A stretch of DNA of 21,251 nucleotides, taken from the NCBI GenBank assembly GCA_002691725.1, contig NZIT01000036.1, forward strand, positions 1 through 21,251. The letters are read 5' to 3'. Under the pieces are notes generated by a model. It was not told the origin of the DNA. It ran no database searches and saw nothing but the letters and a program-made list of their open reading frames with translations. The position numbers were made by a program, and so were the translations under genes. This document shows, piece after piece, positions 14,842-21,251 of this stretch; positions within the stretch are counted from its first letter, which is position 1, and each line of letters opens with the position of its first letter. This DNA is from SAR116 cluster bacterium (GTDB taxonomy: Bacteria; Pseudomonadota; Alphaproteobacteria; Puniceispirillales; UBA1172).

Positions 14842-15750
14842 ATGACCGAGCGCAAGCCATCCTCAACACCATCAGAAGCCATTGATAAATCCACCTTTAT
14901 CAGCAGGCAGGAGTTGGCATCGGCATGGTTTCAAGACTTGCGTGACCGCATCAGGGCGGCATTTGAGGCCATCGAAGATGAGGCTGTGGCAGCCCATCCA
15001 GAGCTTGGTGCGGCTGGCCGTTTTGAAGAAAAACCTTGGCAGCGCGATGGCGGTGGCGGCGGTGTCATGTCTATCATGAAGGGGCAGGTTTTTGAAAAGG
15101 TTGGGGTCAATATCTCAACGGTTAATGGTGAGTTTAGTGAGACCTTTCGCGGGCAAATTCCGGGGGCTGCTGATAACCCGATCTTTTGGGCAAGTGGCAT
15201 ATCGCTGGTCGCTCATATGCGTAATCCGTATGTGCCAGCGGTGCATATGAATACCCGATATATCAACACAGGCGGCAATCCGGGCAAGCGCTGGTTCGGT
15301 GGAGGTGCCGATTTAACGCCAATTATCTGGAATGATGCGGATGTTGCCGATTTTCATGCCAGCCTGAAAACCTGCTGTGATGCGCATCAGCCAAATTATT
15401 ATGCTGATTATAGCGCCTGGTGTGATGATTACTTCACCCTCAAACACCGTGATGAAAAACGTGGTGCTGGCGGGATTTTTTATGACTACCTTGATCAGGG
15501 TGATTTTGATGCTGAGTTTGCGTTCACCCGTGATGTTGGTCTGGCCTTTCTTGATATTTACCCGCGTTTGGTGCGGCGGCGTATGGAAGACGCATTTACC
15601 GAAGCTGACAGAGAATATCAGCTGGTTCGGCGCGGCCGTTATGTTGAGTTTAATTTGCTCTATGATAGAGGAACAGTATTTGGCTTAAACACTGGCGGCA
15701 ATGTTGAGGCGATATTGATGTCTTTGCCGCCCGAAGCACGCTGGCCCTAA
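14842..15750 (+). CDS. hemF: Oxygen-dependent coproporphyrinogen III oxidase
   Basis: This 302-residue cytoplasmic enzyme converts coproporphyrinogen III to protoporphyrinogen IX in haem synthesis, using O2. The HemF motifs are all present: [12 protein letters not shown] (70-81), VHMNTRY (134-140), [10 protein letters not shown] (151-160), the [11 protein letters not shown] stretch (about 210-220) and the C-terminal block [14 protein letters not shown] through [18 protein letters not shown]. Length and ends match the family. The ATG at 14842 is preceded by AAGGA about 11 nt upstream. It lies 81 nt after the CCA enzyme gene and 214 nt before petA in the same direction; haem made by this route is needed for cytochromes b and c1. 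Its presence points to an aerobic lifestyle. Confidence 0.96.
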   Translation: MTERKPSSTPSEAIDKSTFISRQELASAWFQDLRDRIRAAFEAIEDEAVAAHPELGAAGRFEEKPWQRDGGGGGVMSIMKGQVFEKVGVNISTVNGEFSETFRGQIPGAADNPIFWASGISLVAHMRNPYVPAVHMNTRYINTGGNPGKRWFGGGADLTPIIWNDADVADFHASLKTCCDAHQPNYYADYSAWCDDYFTLKHRDEKRGAGGIFYDYLDQGDFDAEFAFTRDVGLAFLDIYPRLVRRRMEDAFTEADREYQLVRRGRYVEFNLLYDRGTVFGLNTGGNVEAILMSLPPEARWP

Positions 15751-15866
15751 ATCTTTGTAAATCCAGCCTCATCACGCATGGCGATAAGACTTGACGAATT
15801 GGGGCAATAATTAGGGCAATTGGTCGCAGATACCCCATATCAGGCATGGCATGAGCCATTATTTGC

Positions 15867-15895
15867 TTGGTCAGGATTATCCGTGTCGGTATAGT
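15867..15895 (+). promoter_or_regulatory. Candidate promoter for petABC
   Basis: TTGGTC and TATAGT are separated by 17 bp. The -10-like box matches the consensus at five of six positions, while the -35-like box is weak. The expected start site would leave a leader of about 60 nt before petA. The 214-bp hemF-petA gap holds no other feature I can support, apart from a weak 5-bp hairpin near 15846. Confidence 0.35.
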
Positions 15896-15964
15896 GAAAA
15901 TCGAAATAAAGTGTTATCGCACAAGGGATGGTTTTAGACCATAAGTATGCTTTAAGGGGGACAC

Positions 15965-16495
15965 ATGAGCGATACCGTGGAGAATCAGGGACGGCGAGAT
16001 TTCATTGTCGTTGCCACCAACACTATGCTGGCAGTTGGTGCTGCTGCTGTTGCCTATCCTTTTATCAACCAGATGAATCCAGCGGCGGACACATTGGCGC
16101 TTTCCTCTATTGAGGTCGATGTTTCTGGCATCGAGGAAGGTCAGGCGATTACGGTTAAATGGCGCGGTAAGCCAGTTTTTATCCGTCACCGGACAGCCGC
16201 TGAGATTGCGCTGGCAGATCAAGTCAGTATGGATGATCTGCGTGACCCGGAAGGTGATATGGATCGCGTTGAGAAGCCAGAATATCTGGTCATTCAGGGC
16301 ATCTGCACGCATTTAGGCTGTGTCCCACTAGGGCAAAAAATTGGTGAAATCAAAGGTGATTTTAATGGCTGGTTCTGCCCATGCCATGGCTCACATTACG
16401 ATACATCAGGCCGTATTCGCAAAGGCCCCGCACCTACAAATCTTGAGGTGCCGCCTTACGCATTTCTTTCAGATAACGTCATTAAGATTGGCTAA
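15965..16495 (+). CDS. petA: Ubiquinol-cytochrome c reductase Rieske iron-sulfur subunit
   Basis: This 176-residue Rieske protein carries the [2Fe-2S] cluster that takes the first electron from ubiquinol in the cytochrome bc1 complex. Cluster ligands are visible in CTHLGC (C114, H116, with C119) and CPCHGS (C138, C140, H141); C119 and C140 form the family's disulfide, and C114, H116, C138 and H141 hold the iron. The N-terminus has a twin-arginine motif GRRDFI (9-14) followed by an uncleaved membrane anchor (about 15-34), as is usual for Tat-inserted Rieske proteins. GGGGG just precedes the ATG region. It starts the petABC operon and is followed by petB after 14 nt. Confidence 0.97.
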   Translation: MSDTVENQGRRDFIVVATNTMLAVGAAAVAYPFINQMNPAADTLALSSIEVDVSGIEEGQAITVKWRGKPVFIRHRTAAEIALADQVSMDDLRDPEGDMDRVEKPEYLVIQGICTHLGCVPLGQKIGEIKGDFNGWFCPCHGSHYDTSGRIRKGPAPTNLEVPPYAFLSDNVIKIG

Positions 16496-16509
16496 CCGGA
16501 GTTTATAAT

Positions 16510-17766
16510 ATGTCATCTCCTGAGTTTAAGAATCCCGTAGTTAAATGGATTGATCACCGGCTTCCGGTGTTTAGCTTCATGCATCATGAATTGCATGAAT
16601 ATCCTACCCCCAGAAACTTATCCTATTTGTGGAATTTAGGGTCACTGGCTGGTTTAGCGCTAGTCACCATGATAGTCACTGGCATTATTCTGGCCATGCA
16701 CTACACGCCACATGTTGATCACGCCTTTGAATCGGTTGAGCGCATTATGCGTGATGTTAACCATGGATGGTTGATCCGCTATATTCATATGAATGGCGCC
16801 AGTTTCTTTTTCATTGTGGTGTATATTCATATATTCCGTGGGCTCTATTATGGCTCATATAAAGCCCCGCGAGAATTATTGTGGATACTGGGTGTGCTGA
16901 TCTTATTGCTGATGATGGCAACCGCTTTCATGGGTTATGTGCTGCCTTGGGGACAGATGAGTTTTTGGGGCGCCACGGTGATCACCAACCTGTTTTCTGC
17001 TATTCCTTTGATTGGCGACAGTATCGTTGTCTGGCTTTGGGGCGGGTTTTCGGTTGATAATCCAACATTAAGCCGGTTCTTTGCTCTCCATTATCTCATG
17101 CCATTTATGATTGTTGGTGTTGTTATCCTGCATATTATTGCCTTGCATCGCTTTGGCTCTAATAACCCATTAGGAATTGATGTTAGCGGTAAGCAAGATA
17201 CCATTCCTTTTCATCCCTATTACACCAGTAAGGATTTGTTTGGAGCAATGGTCTTTCTGACGATCTTTGCATCAGCTATTTTCTTCTATCCGAACTTCCT
17301 TGGGCATCCTGATAATTATATCCCTGCCAACCCTTTGCAGACGCCAGCTCATATCGTGCCGGAATGGTACTTCCTGCCATTCTATGCGATCTTGCGGGCT
17401 ATTCCTGACAAATTGGGTGGTGTGTTGTTCATGTTTGGGGCGATTGCCGTGCTATTTATCCTGCCATGGCTTGATCGGTCACCCGTGAGAAGCGGCCGCT
17501 TTCGTCCATTGTTCAAGATGTTTTTCTGGGTCTTGCTGGCTGACTGTGTTTTGCTTGGCTATCTTGGCGGTAAACCTGCTGAGGGTATTTATGTGACGCT
17601 GTCACGTCTGGCCACGGCATATTACTTCATTCACTTCCTCGTGATATTGCCGCTGTTATCCGTTGTAGAAAAAACGCGACCATTGCCTCAATCGATCTCA
17701 ATGCCAGTAACAGGGGCTGGGATGAGCGCGGCATTAGCGGCTAAAAGGGGGAAAGCCGATGTTTAA
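16510..17766 (+). CDS. petB: Cytochrome b subunit of the bc1 complex
   Basis: This 418-residue membrane protein is the quinol-oxidising core of complex III. The four haem ligands have the standard spacing: H93 and H107 in one helix, H194 and H208 in the other. The quinol-site motif PEWY is at 284-287, and a full-length C-terminal part with the later helices is present, so it is the unsplit bacterial or mitochondrial form rather than b6 plus subunit IV. CGGAG lies about 10 nt before the ATG. Its end overlaps the petC start by 8 nt, so the genes are coupled. No key residue is missing. Confidence 0.97.
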   Translation: MSSPEFKNPVVKWIDHRLPVFSFMHHELHEYPTPRNLSYLWNLGSLAGLALVTMIVTGIILAMHYTPHVDHAFESVERIMRDVNHGWLIRYIHMNGASFFFIVVYIHIFRGLYYGSYKAPRELLWILGVLILLLMMATAFMGYVLPWGQMSFWGATVITNLFSAIPLIGDSIVVWLWGGFSVDNPTLSRFFALHYLMPFMIVGVVILHIIALHRFGSNNPLGIDVSGKQDTIPFHPYYTSKDLFGAMVFLTIFASAIFFYPNFLGHPDNYIPANPLQTPAHIVPEWYFLPFYAILRAIPDKLGGVLFMFGAIAVLFILPWLDRSPVRSGRFRPLFKMFFWVLLADCVLLGYLGGKPAEGIYVTLSRLATAYYFIHFLVILPLLSVVEKTRPLPQSISMPVTGAGMSAALAAKRGKADV

Positions 17767-18544
17767 GCGCGTCAGTCAGATTATCTGCGCTGGCGGGATT
17801 GCTGTTCTCGCTGGTATGGGGGGCATGTCGCCAGCTATGGCGGCAGGCGGCAGTGGTGAGATTATCGAACATGAGTGGACATTTGATGGGCCGTTCGGGT
17901 TCTTTGACAAAGCCTCACTCCAGCGTGGATTTCAAGTCTATCGTGAAGTCTGTGCATCTTGTCATGGGCTAGAATATATCGCTTTTCGTAACTTTGCTGA
18001 TCTCGGCTATTCAGAAGCTGAGATTAAGGCGATTGCGGCTGAATATGAGGTCGCTGATGGCCCAGATGAAGAAGGGGAGATGTTCACGCGGGCAGCAATT
18101 CCAGCGGATCGTGTGCCGTCTCCATATGCAAATGAAAATGCCGCAAGAGCATCTAATGGCGGGGCTTATCCGCCTGATTTGTCACTGATCACGAAGGCAA
18201 GGCCAAATGGGGCTAATTACCTTTACAGCTTGCTTGTTGGCTATAAGGATGCGCCGCAGAGCAAAGATGTTCCGGATGGAATGTATTATAACACGGCTTA
18301 TAGCGGTAATTTGATTGCCATGCCGCAACCGCTTTATGGTGATGATATTGAGCTTGCCGTTGACGGTGATACATCAGTCGAAGCTTTATCTGCTGATGTT
18401 GTTGCGTTCTTGGCATGGGCGGCAGAGCCTGAAATGGAATCGCGTAAACGGACAGGTATTGCCGTTATGCTTTTCCTCTTTGTGATGTGTTTCGTATCTT
18501 ATGGCTCGATGCGCTATATCTGGGCAGATATCAAAAAGAAGTAG
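17759..18544 (+). CDS. petC: Cytochrome c1
   Basis: This 261-residue protein has a cleavable signal peptide (about 1-28, ending AMA), a periplasmic haem domain and a C-terminal membrane anchor (about 235-253) with a basic end. Haem c attaches at CASCH (65-69), and M188 in AMPQPL is the expected sixth ligand. It passes electrons from the Rieske protein to a soluble or membrane cytochrome c. The start lies inside petB (8-nt overlap), and a strong intrinsic terminator follows about 45 nt after the stop, closing the operon. An acidic insert around residues 97-108 ([10 protein letters not shown]) resembles that in other alphaproteobacterial c1 proteins. Confidence 0.97.
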   Translation: MFKRVSQIICAGGIAVLAGMGGMSPAMAAGGSGEIIEHEWTFDGPFGFFDKASLQRGFQVYREVCASCHGLEYIAFRNFADLGYSEAEIKAIAAEYEVADGPDEEGEMFTRAAIPADRVPSPYANENAARASNGGAYPPDLSLITKARPNGANYLYSLLVGYKDAPQSKDVPDGMYYNTAYSGNLIAMPQPLYGDDIELAVDGDTSVEALSADVVAFLAWAAEPEMESRKRTGIAVMLFLFVMCFVSYGSMRYIWADIKKK

Positions 18545-18587
18545 CCTCCGAACGGTACAGTCTGAGGCACCTTAAAACTGATTTTGC

Positions 18588-18618
18588 AAGCGCCAGCCAT
18601 TGTGCTGGCGTTTTTTTT
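18588..18618 (+). terminator. Intrinsic terminator of the petABC operon
   Basis: The stem arms cgccagc (18591-18597) and gctggcg (18604-18610) pair perfectly around a 6-nt loop and are followed by eight T residues. The stem can be extended by A-T and G-T pairs at its base. It lies about 45 nt after the petC stop, in the correct orientation. Confidence 0.93.
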
Positions 18619-18711
18619 GATGTTGTTTTCCATTGACAGCAAAGCCAAATTAAGTTCAGTCTCAAATAGTAGTCATCTTAATCTGAAATTTTTGTGGATA
18701 TGGAGGTGAAA

Positions 18712-18948
18712 ATGCCGGACGTAGCAGTTGTACAAAAACTGATCTGTGAAGAATGTGGAACGCAGTTTAATTGTGGCTCGACCAAAGAGCATAGTTGCTG
18801 GGGTATGAACCTGCCTAATATGCGCGGTCAATTTGATCTTGCCGGGTCTTGTCTTTGCCCTGATTGTTTGACATTAGGTCAAGCTAAAGCGATTACCAAA
18901 CAGCGCAAATCACGCCAAGCCGTGCGCCAAAAAAACGCCATTAGATAG
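18712..18948 (+). CDS. Small cysteine-rich CWC-like protein
   Basis: This 78-residue protein resembles the cysteine-rich CWC family, presumed to bind zinc but without known function. From the chosen start it has CEECGTQFNCG near the N-terminus, CWGMNLPN in the middle and CLCPDCL later. The usual middle CWC triplet is CWG here, so one conserved cysteine is missing. The C-terminus is strongly basic. In-frame GTG (18694) and ATG (18700) codons lie upstream, but the ribosome site GGAGG at 18702-18706 sits 5 nt before the ATG at 18712, which decides the start. It is a single gene after the petABC terminator. A perfect TTGACA lies at 18633-18638, but no good -10 box follows at the usual distance. 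It converges on ychF with a 16-nt gap. Confidence 0.75.
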   Translation: MPDVAVVQKLICEECGTQFNCGSTKEHSCWGMNLPNMRGQFDLAGSCLCPDCLTLGQAKAITKQRKSRQAVRQKNAIR

Positions 18949-18964
18949 CTAGATCAAAGCCAGA

Positions 18965-20065
18965 TTAAACATTAAAGCGGAAATGAAATACGTCACCATC
19001 TTTGACCAGATAGTCGCCACCTTCAATGCGTAATTTGCCAGCATCTTTGGCGCCTGTCTCGCCTTGATTGCCGATATAATCATCATAGGAAATCGTTTCA
19101 GCACGAATAAAACCGCGCTGAAAATCGGTATGAATAACCCCTGCCGCCTCAGGTGCTTTTGCGCCTTCTCGCACTGTCCAGGCGCGCGCTTCTTTTGGCC
19201 CTGCGGTGAAAAAGGTAATGAGGTTCAGCAACTTGTATCCGGCCTTAATCATGCGGGCAAGACCTGCTTCTTCTAGTCCTAAATCATTGAGAAACTCTTT
19301 TTTCTCATCAGCTTCAAGGGAAATAATCTCCGATTCAATGGCGGCTGAAACAACAACCATATCAGCGCCTTCAGCAGCCGCTTTCTCAGCAACCTTTTGG
19401 GTCAGTGAATTGCCTGAAACAGCATCCTCCTCGGATACATTACAGACATAAAGCACGGGCTTACCTGTCAGCAGTTGCAAGCCCGGCAAGGCTTTCCTCT
19501 CGTCTTTATCAAGGGTTGGGATAGCTCGTGCCGGAATACCCTCGGCCAGCCCATCTCTTAACTTTTCCATCGTACCCATCAAGGCTTTGGCATCTTTATC
19601 TTGACCGCGTGCCTTTTTAATCAGATTGGCGATGCGCTTTTCCACCGAATCCAGATCAGCAAGCATCAATTCTGTTTCCACCGTTTCAGCATCACGGATC
19701 GGATCAATACTATCATCGACATGGGTGATATTACTGTCTTCAAAACACCGCAAAACATGGGCAATGGCGTCAACTTCTCTGATATTGGCAAGAAACTGAT
19801 TGCCCAAGCCTTCGCCCTTGCTAGCACCTCTGACAAGACCCGCGATATCTACAAACTCAAGCTGAGTTGGCAGGATTTGGGCAGATTTAGCTATGGCGGC
19901 CAATTTATCCAGCCGCCTGTCTGGCACGGCAACACGGCCAGTATTAGGCTCAATCGTGCAGAAAGGATAGTTCGCCGCATCGGCGGCTGCGCTCTCCGTC
20001 AGGGCATTAAACAGGGTGGATTTACCAACATTTGGCAATCCAACAATACCGCAATTAAAGCCCAT
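18965..20065 (-). CDS. ychF: Redox-regulated ATPase/GTPase YchF (OLA1 family)
   Basis: This 366-residue P-loop protein of the Obg-related YchF/OLA1 family binds ATP in preference to GTP and associates with ribosomes. The P-loop is GLPNVGKST (9-17) and G3 is DIAGL (73-77). The G4 position reads NVSEED (209-214) instead of NKxD, the change that explains ATP preference in the family. A helical coiled-coil segment spans about 125-175, and the C-terminal TGS domain occupies about 280-365, ending FHFRFNV. Length matches the family. GGAG lies 7 nt before the ATG. It follows pth by 41 nt in a conserved rplY-pth-ychF order. Confidence 0.97.
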   Translation of the reverse strand: MGFNCGIVGLPNVGKSTLFNALTESAAADAANYPFCTIEPNTGRVAVPDRRLDKLAAIAKSAQILPTQLEFVDIAGLVRGASKGEGLGNQFLANIREVDAIAHVLRCFEDSNITHVDDSIDPIRDAETVETELMLADLDSVEKRIANLIKKARGQDKDAKALMGTMEKLRDGLAEGIPARAIPTLDKDERKALPGLQLLTGKPVLYVCNVSEEDAVSGNSLTQKVAEKAAAEGADMVVVSAAIESEIISLEADEKKEFLNDLGLEEAGLARMIKAGYKLLNLITFFTAGPKEARAWTVREGAKAPEAAGVIHTDFQRGFIRAETISYDDYIGNQGETGAKDAGKLRIEGGDYLVKDGDVFHFRFNV

Positions 20066-20106
20066 TTCATGTCTCCTTTATTTTTTGGTACTGGTTGGGA
20101 TAGGGA

Positions 20107-20700
20107 TTAAGTCATATCTTGAGTTGGCTTTGGGGCAGGGGCTTTATGGGCAACGGCCGTCATGAAGGCTTCGTGGCCGTCCTTAACCCATATCGGCCAT
20201 AAGTCGGTCATCACATCAAGCAATGGCGATAGCCAGAGCAAATCACCCTTGTCAAAATCAGACAACACATGGCGGTTAACATCACCCCCAAAGCGTGGAC
20301 GACCAACGCCAATCCGCAGCCGCCAGTAATCTTGACCAAGATGACGATCAATATCGCGGAGGCCATTATGACCGCCGTGACCACCGGCTTGTTTGACGCG
20401 GATCTTACCTGCGGCCAGATCAATCTCATCATGGATAACAATCAAATTGTCAGGAGTCTCTTTATAGAATGTCATGACCTCGGCAACCGACAGACCCGAC
20501 CTATTCATAAAAGATTGCGGCTTGAATAACAGCGTCTTACTGCCATCAATCAAGCCCTCGGCCAGCTTACCGCCAAACTTATCTTTCCAGTTTGAAAATC
20601 CATAGTGATCAGCAAGATGATCAACCATCATGAAGCCGACATTGTGGCGATGCGATGCATAGCGCGTTCCAGGATTACCAAGACCTGTAACGATACGCAT
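20107..20700 (-). CDS. pth: Peptidyl-tRNA hydrolase
   Basis: This 197-residue enzyme frees tRNA from peptidyl-tRNAs that drop off the ribosome. The catalytic set is present: N9 in GLGNPG, H19 in SHRHNVGF, N66 in FMNRSG, and D91 in VIHDEIDL, followed by the GGHGGHNGL motif. I chose the ATG at 20700 because GGGAG lies 5 nt before it; an in-frame GTG at 20703 would add one residue. The C-terminal ~30 residues are a less conserved tail with Ala/Pro/Lys. It follows the L25 gene by about 33 nt and precedes ychF by 41 nt, as in many proteobacteria. Confidence 0.96.
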   Translation of the reverse strand: MRIVTGLGNPGTRYASHRHNVGFMMVDHLADHYGFSNWKDKFGGKLAEGLIDGSKTLLFKPQSFMNRSGLSVAEVMTFYKETPDNLIVIHDEIDLAAGKIRVKQAGGHGGHNGLRDIDRHLGQDYWRLRIGVGRPRFGGDVNRHVLSDFDKGDLLWLSPLLDVMTDLWPIWVKDGHEAFMTAVAHKAPAPKPTQDMT

Positions 20701-20733
20701 CACATCTCCCTCAAGTGAAGATCAGCTAAAAGC

Positions 20734-21251
20734 CTATTCTTCTGATGTCTCTGCTTCGCCCTCACCAGCACCTGCACCGTCTTCAGTCTCGGTATCGTCT
20801 TTTTCAACTTCGACTGTTGGTGAGGCGATTGTTGCGATAGTGAAATCTCTATCGGTGATTGTTGGCTCAGCATGTTCGGGCAGTTCAATGGCACTGATAT
20901 GGATCGAATCGCCAATCTCGGTTCCAGCCAAATCTACCGTTAGTTTTTCAGGGATATGTGTGGCTGAACAGTTCATTTCAATCTCATACCGAACAACGTT
21001 TAACACACCACCGCTCTTCAAACCTGGTGAGGTATCTTCGTTCAAAAACACAACAGGGATCATAACAGTAACGGTTGATGATGCTGTAATGCGAAGAAAA
21101 TCAATGTGAAGTGGCCGATCATTGACCGGATGAAACTGAATATCTCGTGTCAGCACATTTGAGGATTTGCCCTCAACATCCATATTGATCAAGCTACTCA
21201 TGATACCCGGCTGGCTGATCATTTTATTAAAAGTGTTGGCATCAATATTGA
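20734..21251 (-). CDS. rplY: 50S ribosomal protein L25/general stress protein Ctc (N-terminus beyond window)
   Basis: The reading frame stays open to the right edge, so the N-terminal part is missing here. About 172 residues are visible. They match the TL5/Ctc form of L25, which binds 5S rRNA: the end of the N-terminal domain reads TRDIQFHPVNDRPLHIDFLR, followed by the all-beta C-terminal domain (VMIPVVFLNEDTSPGLKSGG, then EKLTVDLAGTEIGDSIHIS). The last ~25 residues form an acidic Glu/Gly/Ala tail, common in alphaproteobacterial copies. Upstream codons before the first visible Met (21222) continue the L25 sequence, confirming that this Met is internal. It heads the rplY-pth-ychF cluster. Confidence 0.95.
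   Translation of the reverse strand, partial: NIDANTFNKMISQPGIMSSLINMDVEGKSSNVLTRDIQFHPVNDRPLHIDFLRITASSTVTVMIPVVFLNEDTSPGLKSGGVLNVVRYEIEMNCSATHIPEKLTVDLAGTEIGDSIHISAIELPEHAEPTITDRDFTIATIASPTVEVEKDDTETEDGAGAGEGEAETSEE

Noticed and set aside
15846..15860. Short hairpin atggc-atga-gccat after hemF as a terminator
   Set aside because: The stem is only 5 bp and is not followed by a T run.
19601..20110. 169-codon plus-strand frame across ychF
   Set aside because: It is antisense to the conserved GTPase gene, with no family features or ribosome site.
1..21251. CRISPR array, transposon, phage or defence island, tRNA or rRNA genes
   Set aside because: No regularly spaced repeats with spacers, transposase or integrase sequences, or tRNA/rRNA-like stretches were seen; nearly all DNA is explained by housekeeping and transport genes.

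Overview
The window reads as an ordinary chromosomal stretch of an alphaproteobacterium with moderate GC content and tightly packed genes. Pointers to this are a complete petABC cytochrome bc1 operon, oxygen-dependent HemF, the order DUF1285 / CoA-type NUDIX / small membrane protein / CCA-adding enzyme, a TIGR02186-type protein beside a TauE/SafE transporter, and rplY-pth-ychF. A marine, SAR116-like (Puniceispirillum-type) source would fit, but that is inference from style, not a database match.

Layout. Positions 1-7128, minus strand: a peptide-type ABC uptake operon, read dppA (Tat-type binding protein) > dppB > dppC > fused dppDF ATPase > M81 (MlrC-like) metallopeptidase. A perfect 10-bp hairpin with a short T run lies just after dppA. 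Positions 7297-8708, plus strand: tungstate-type ABC permease and ATPase, with no binding protein nearby. Positions 8725-11536, minus strand: an ArsR-type regulator broken by a one-base frameshift, a regulatory-looking intergenic region (perfect AT-rich palindrome, imperfect inverted repeat, three tandem 13-mers), then tauE/safE > TIGR02186-type membrane-anchored protein > universal stress protein. The last three are coupled by a 4-nt overlap and a 2-nt gap.

Positions 11751-14760, plus strand: DUF1285 protein > NUDIX CoA pyrophosphatase > two-TM small protein > CCA tRNA nucleotidyltransferase. Three of these junctions are overlapping or near-coupled. Then hemF (14842-15750), and the respiratory operon petA-petB-petC (15965-18544), which ends at a strong intrinsic terminator. 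HemF makes a haem precursor and the bc1 complex consumes haem, so the adjacency is functionally sensible. Positions 18712-18948: a small cysteine-rich CWC-like protein. Positions 18965-21251, minus strand: rplY (cut by the window edge) > pth > ychF, a conserved translation-related cluster.

I found no tRNA, rRNA, CRISPR array, insertion sequence, phage gene or obvious new defence system. No gene-free stretch exceeds 300 bases; the longest gaps are about 214 bases (10925-11138, 11537-11750, 15751-15964). The points most worth following are the frameshifted ArsR gene with its array of repeats upstream of tauE, the uncharacterised TauE/TIGR02186/USP unit, and the tungstate transporter without a binding protein.
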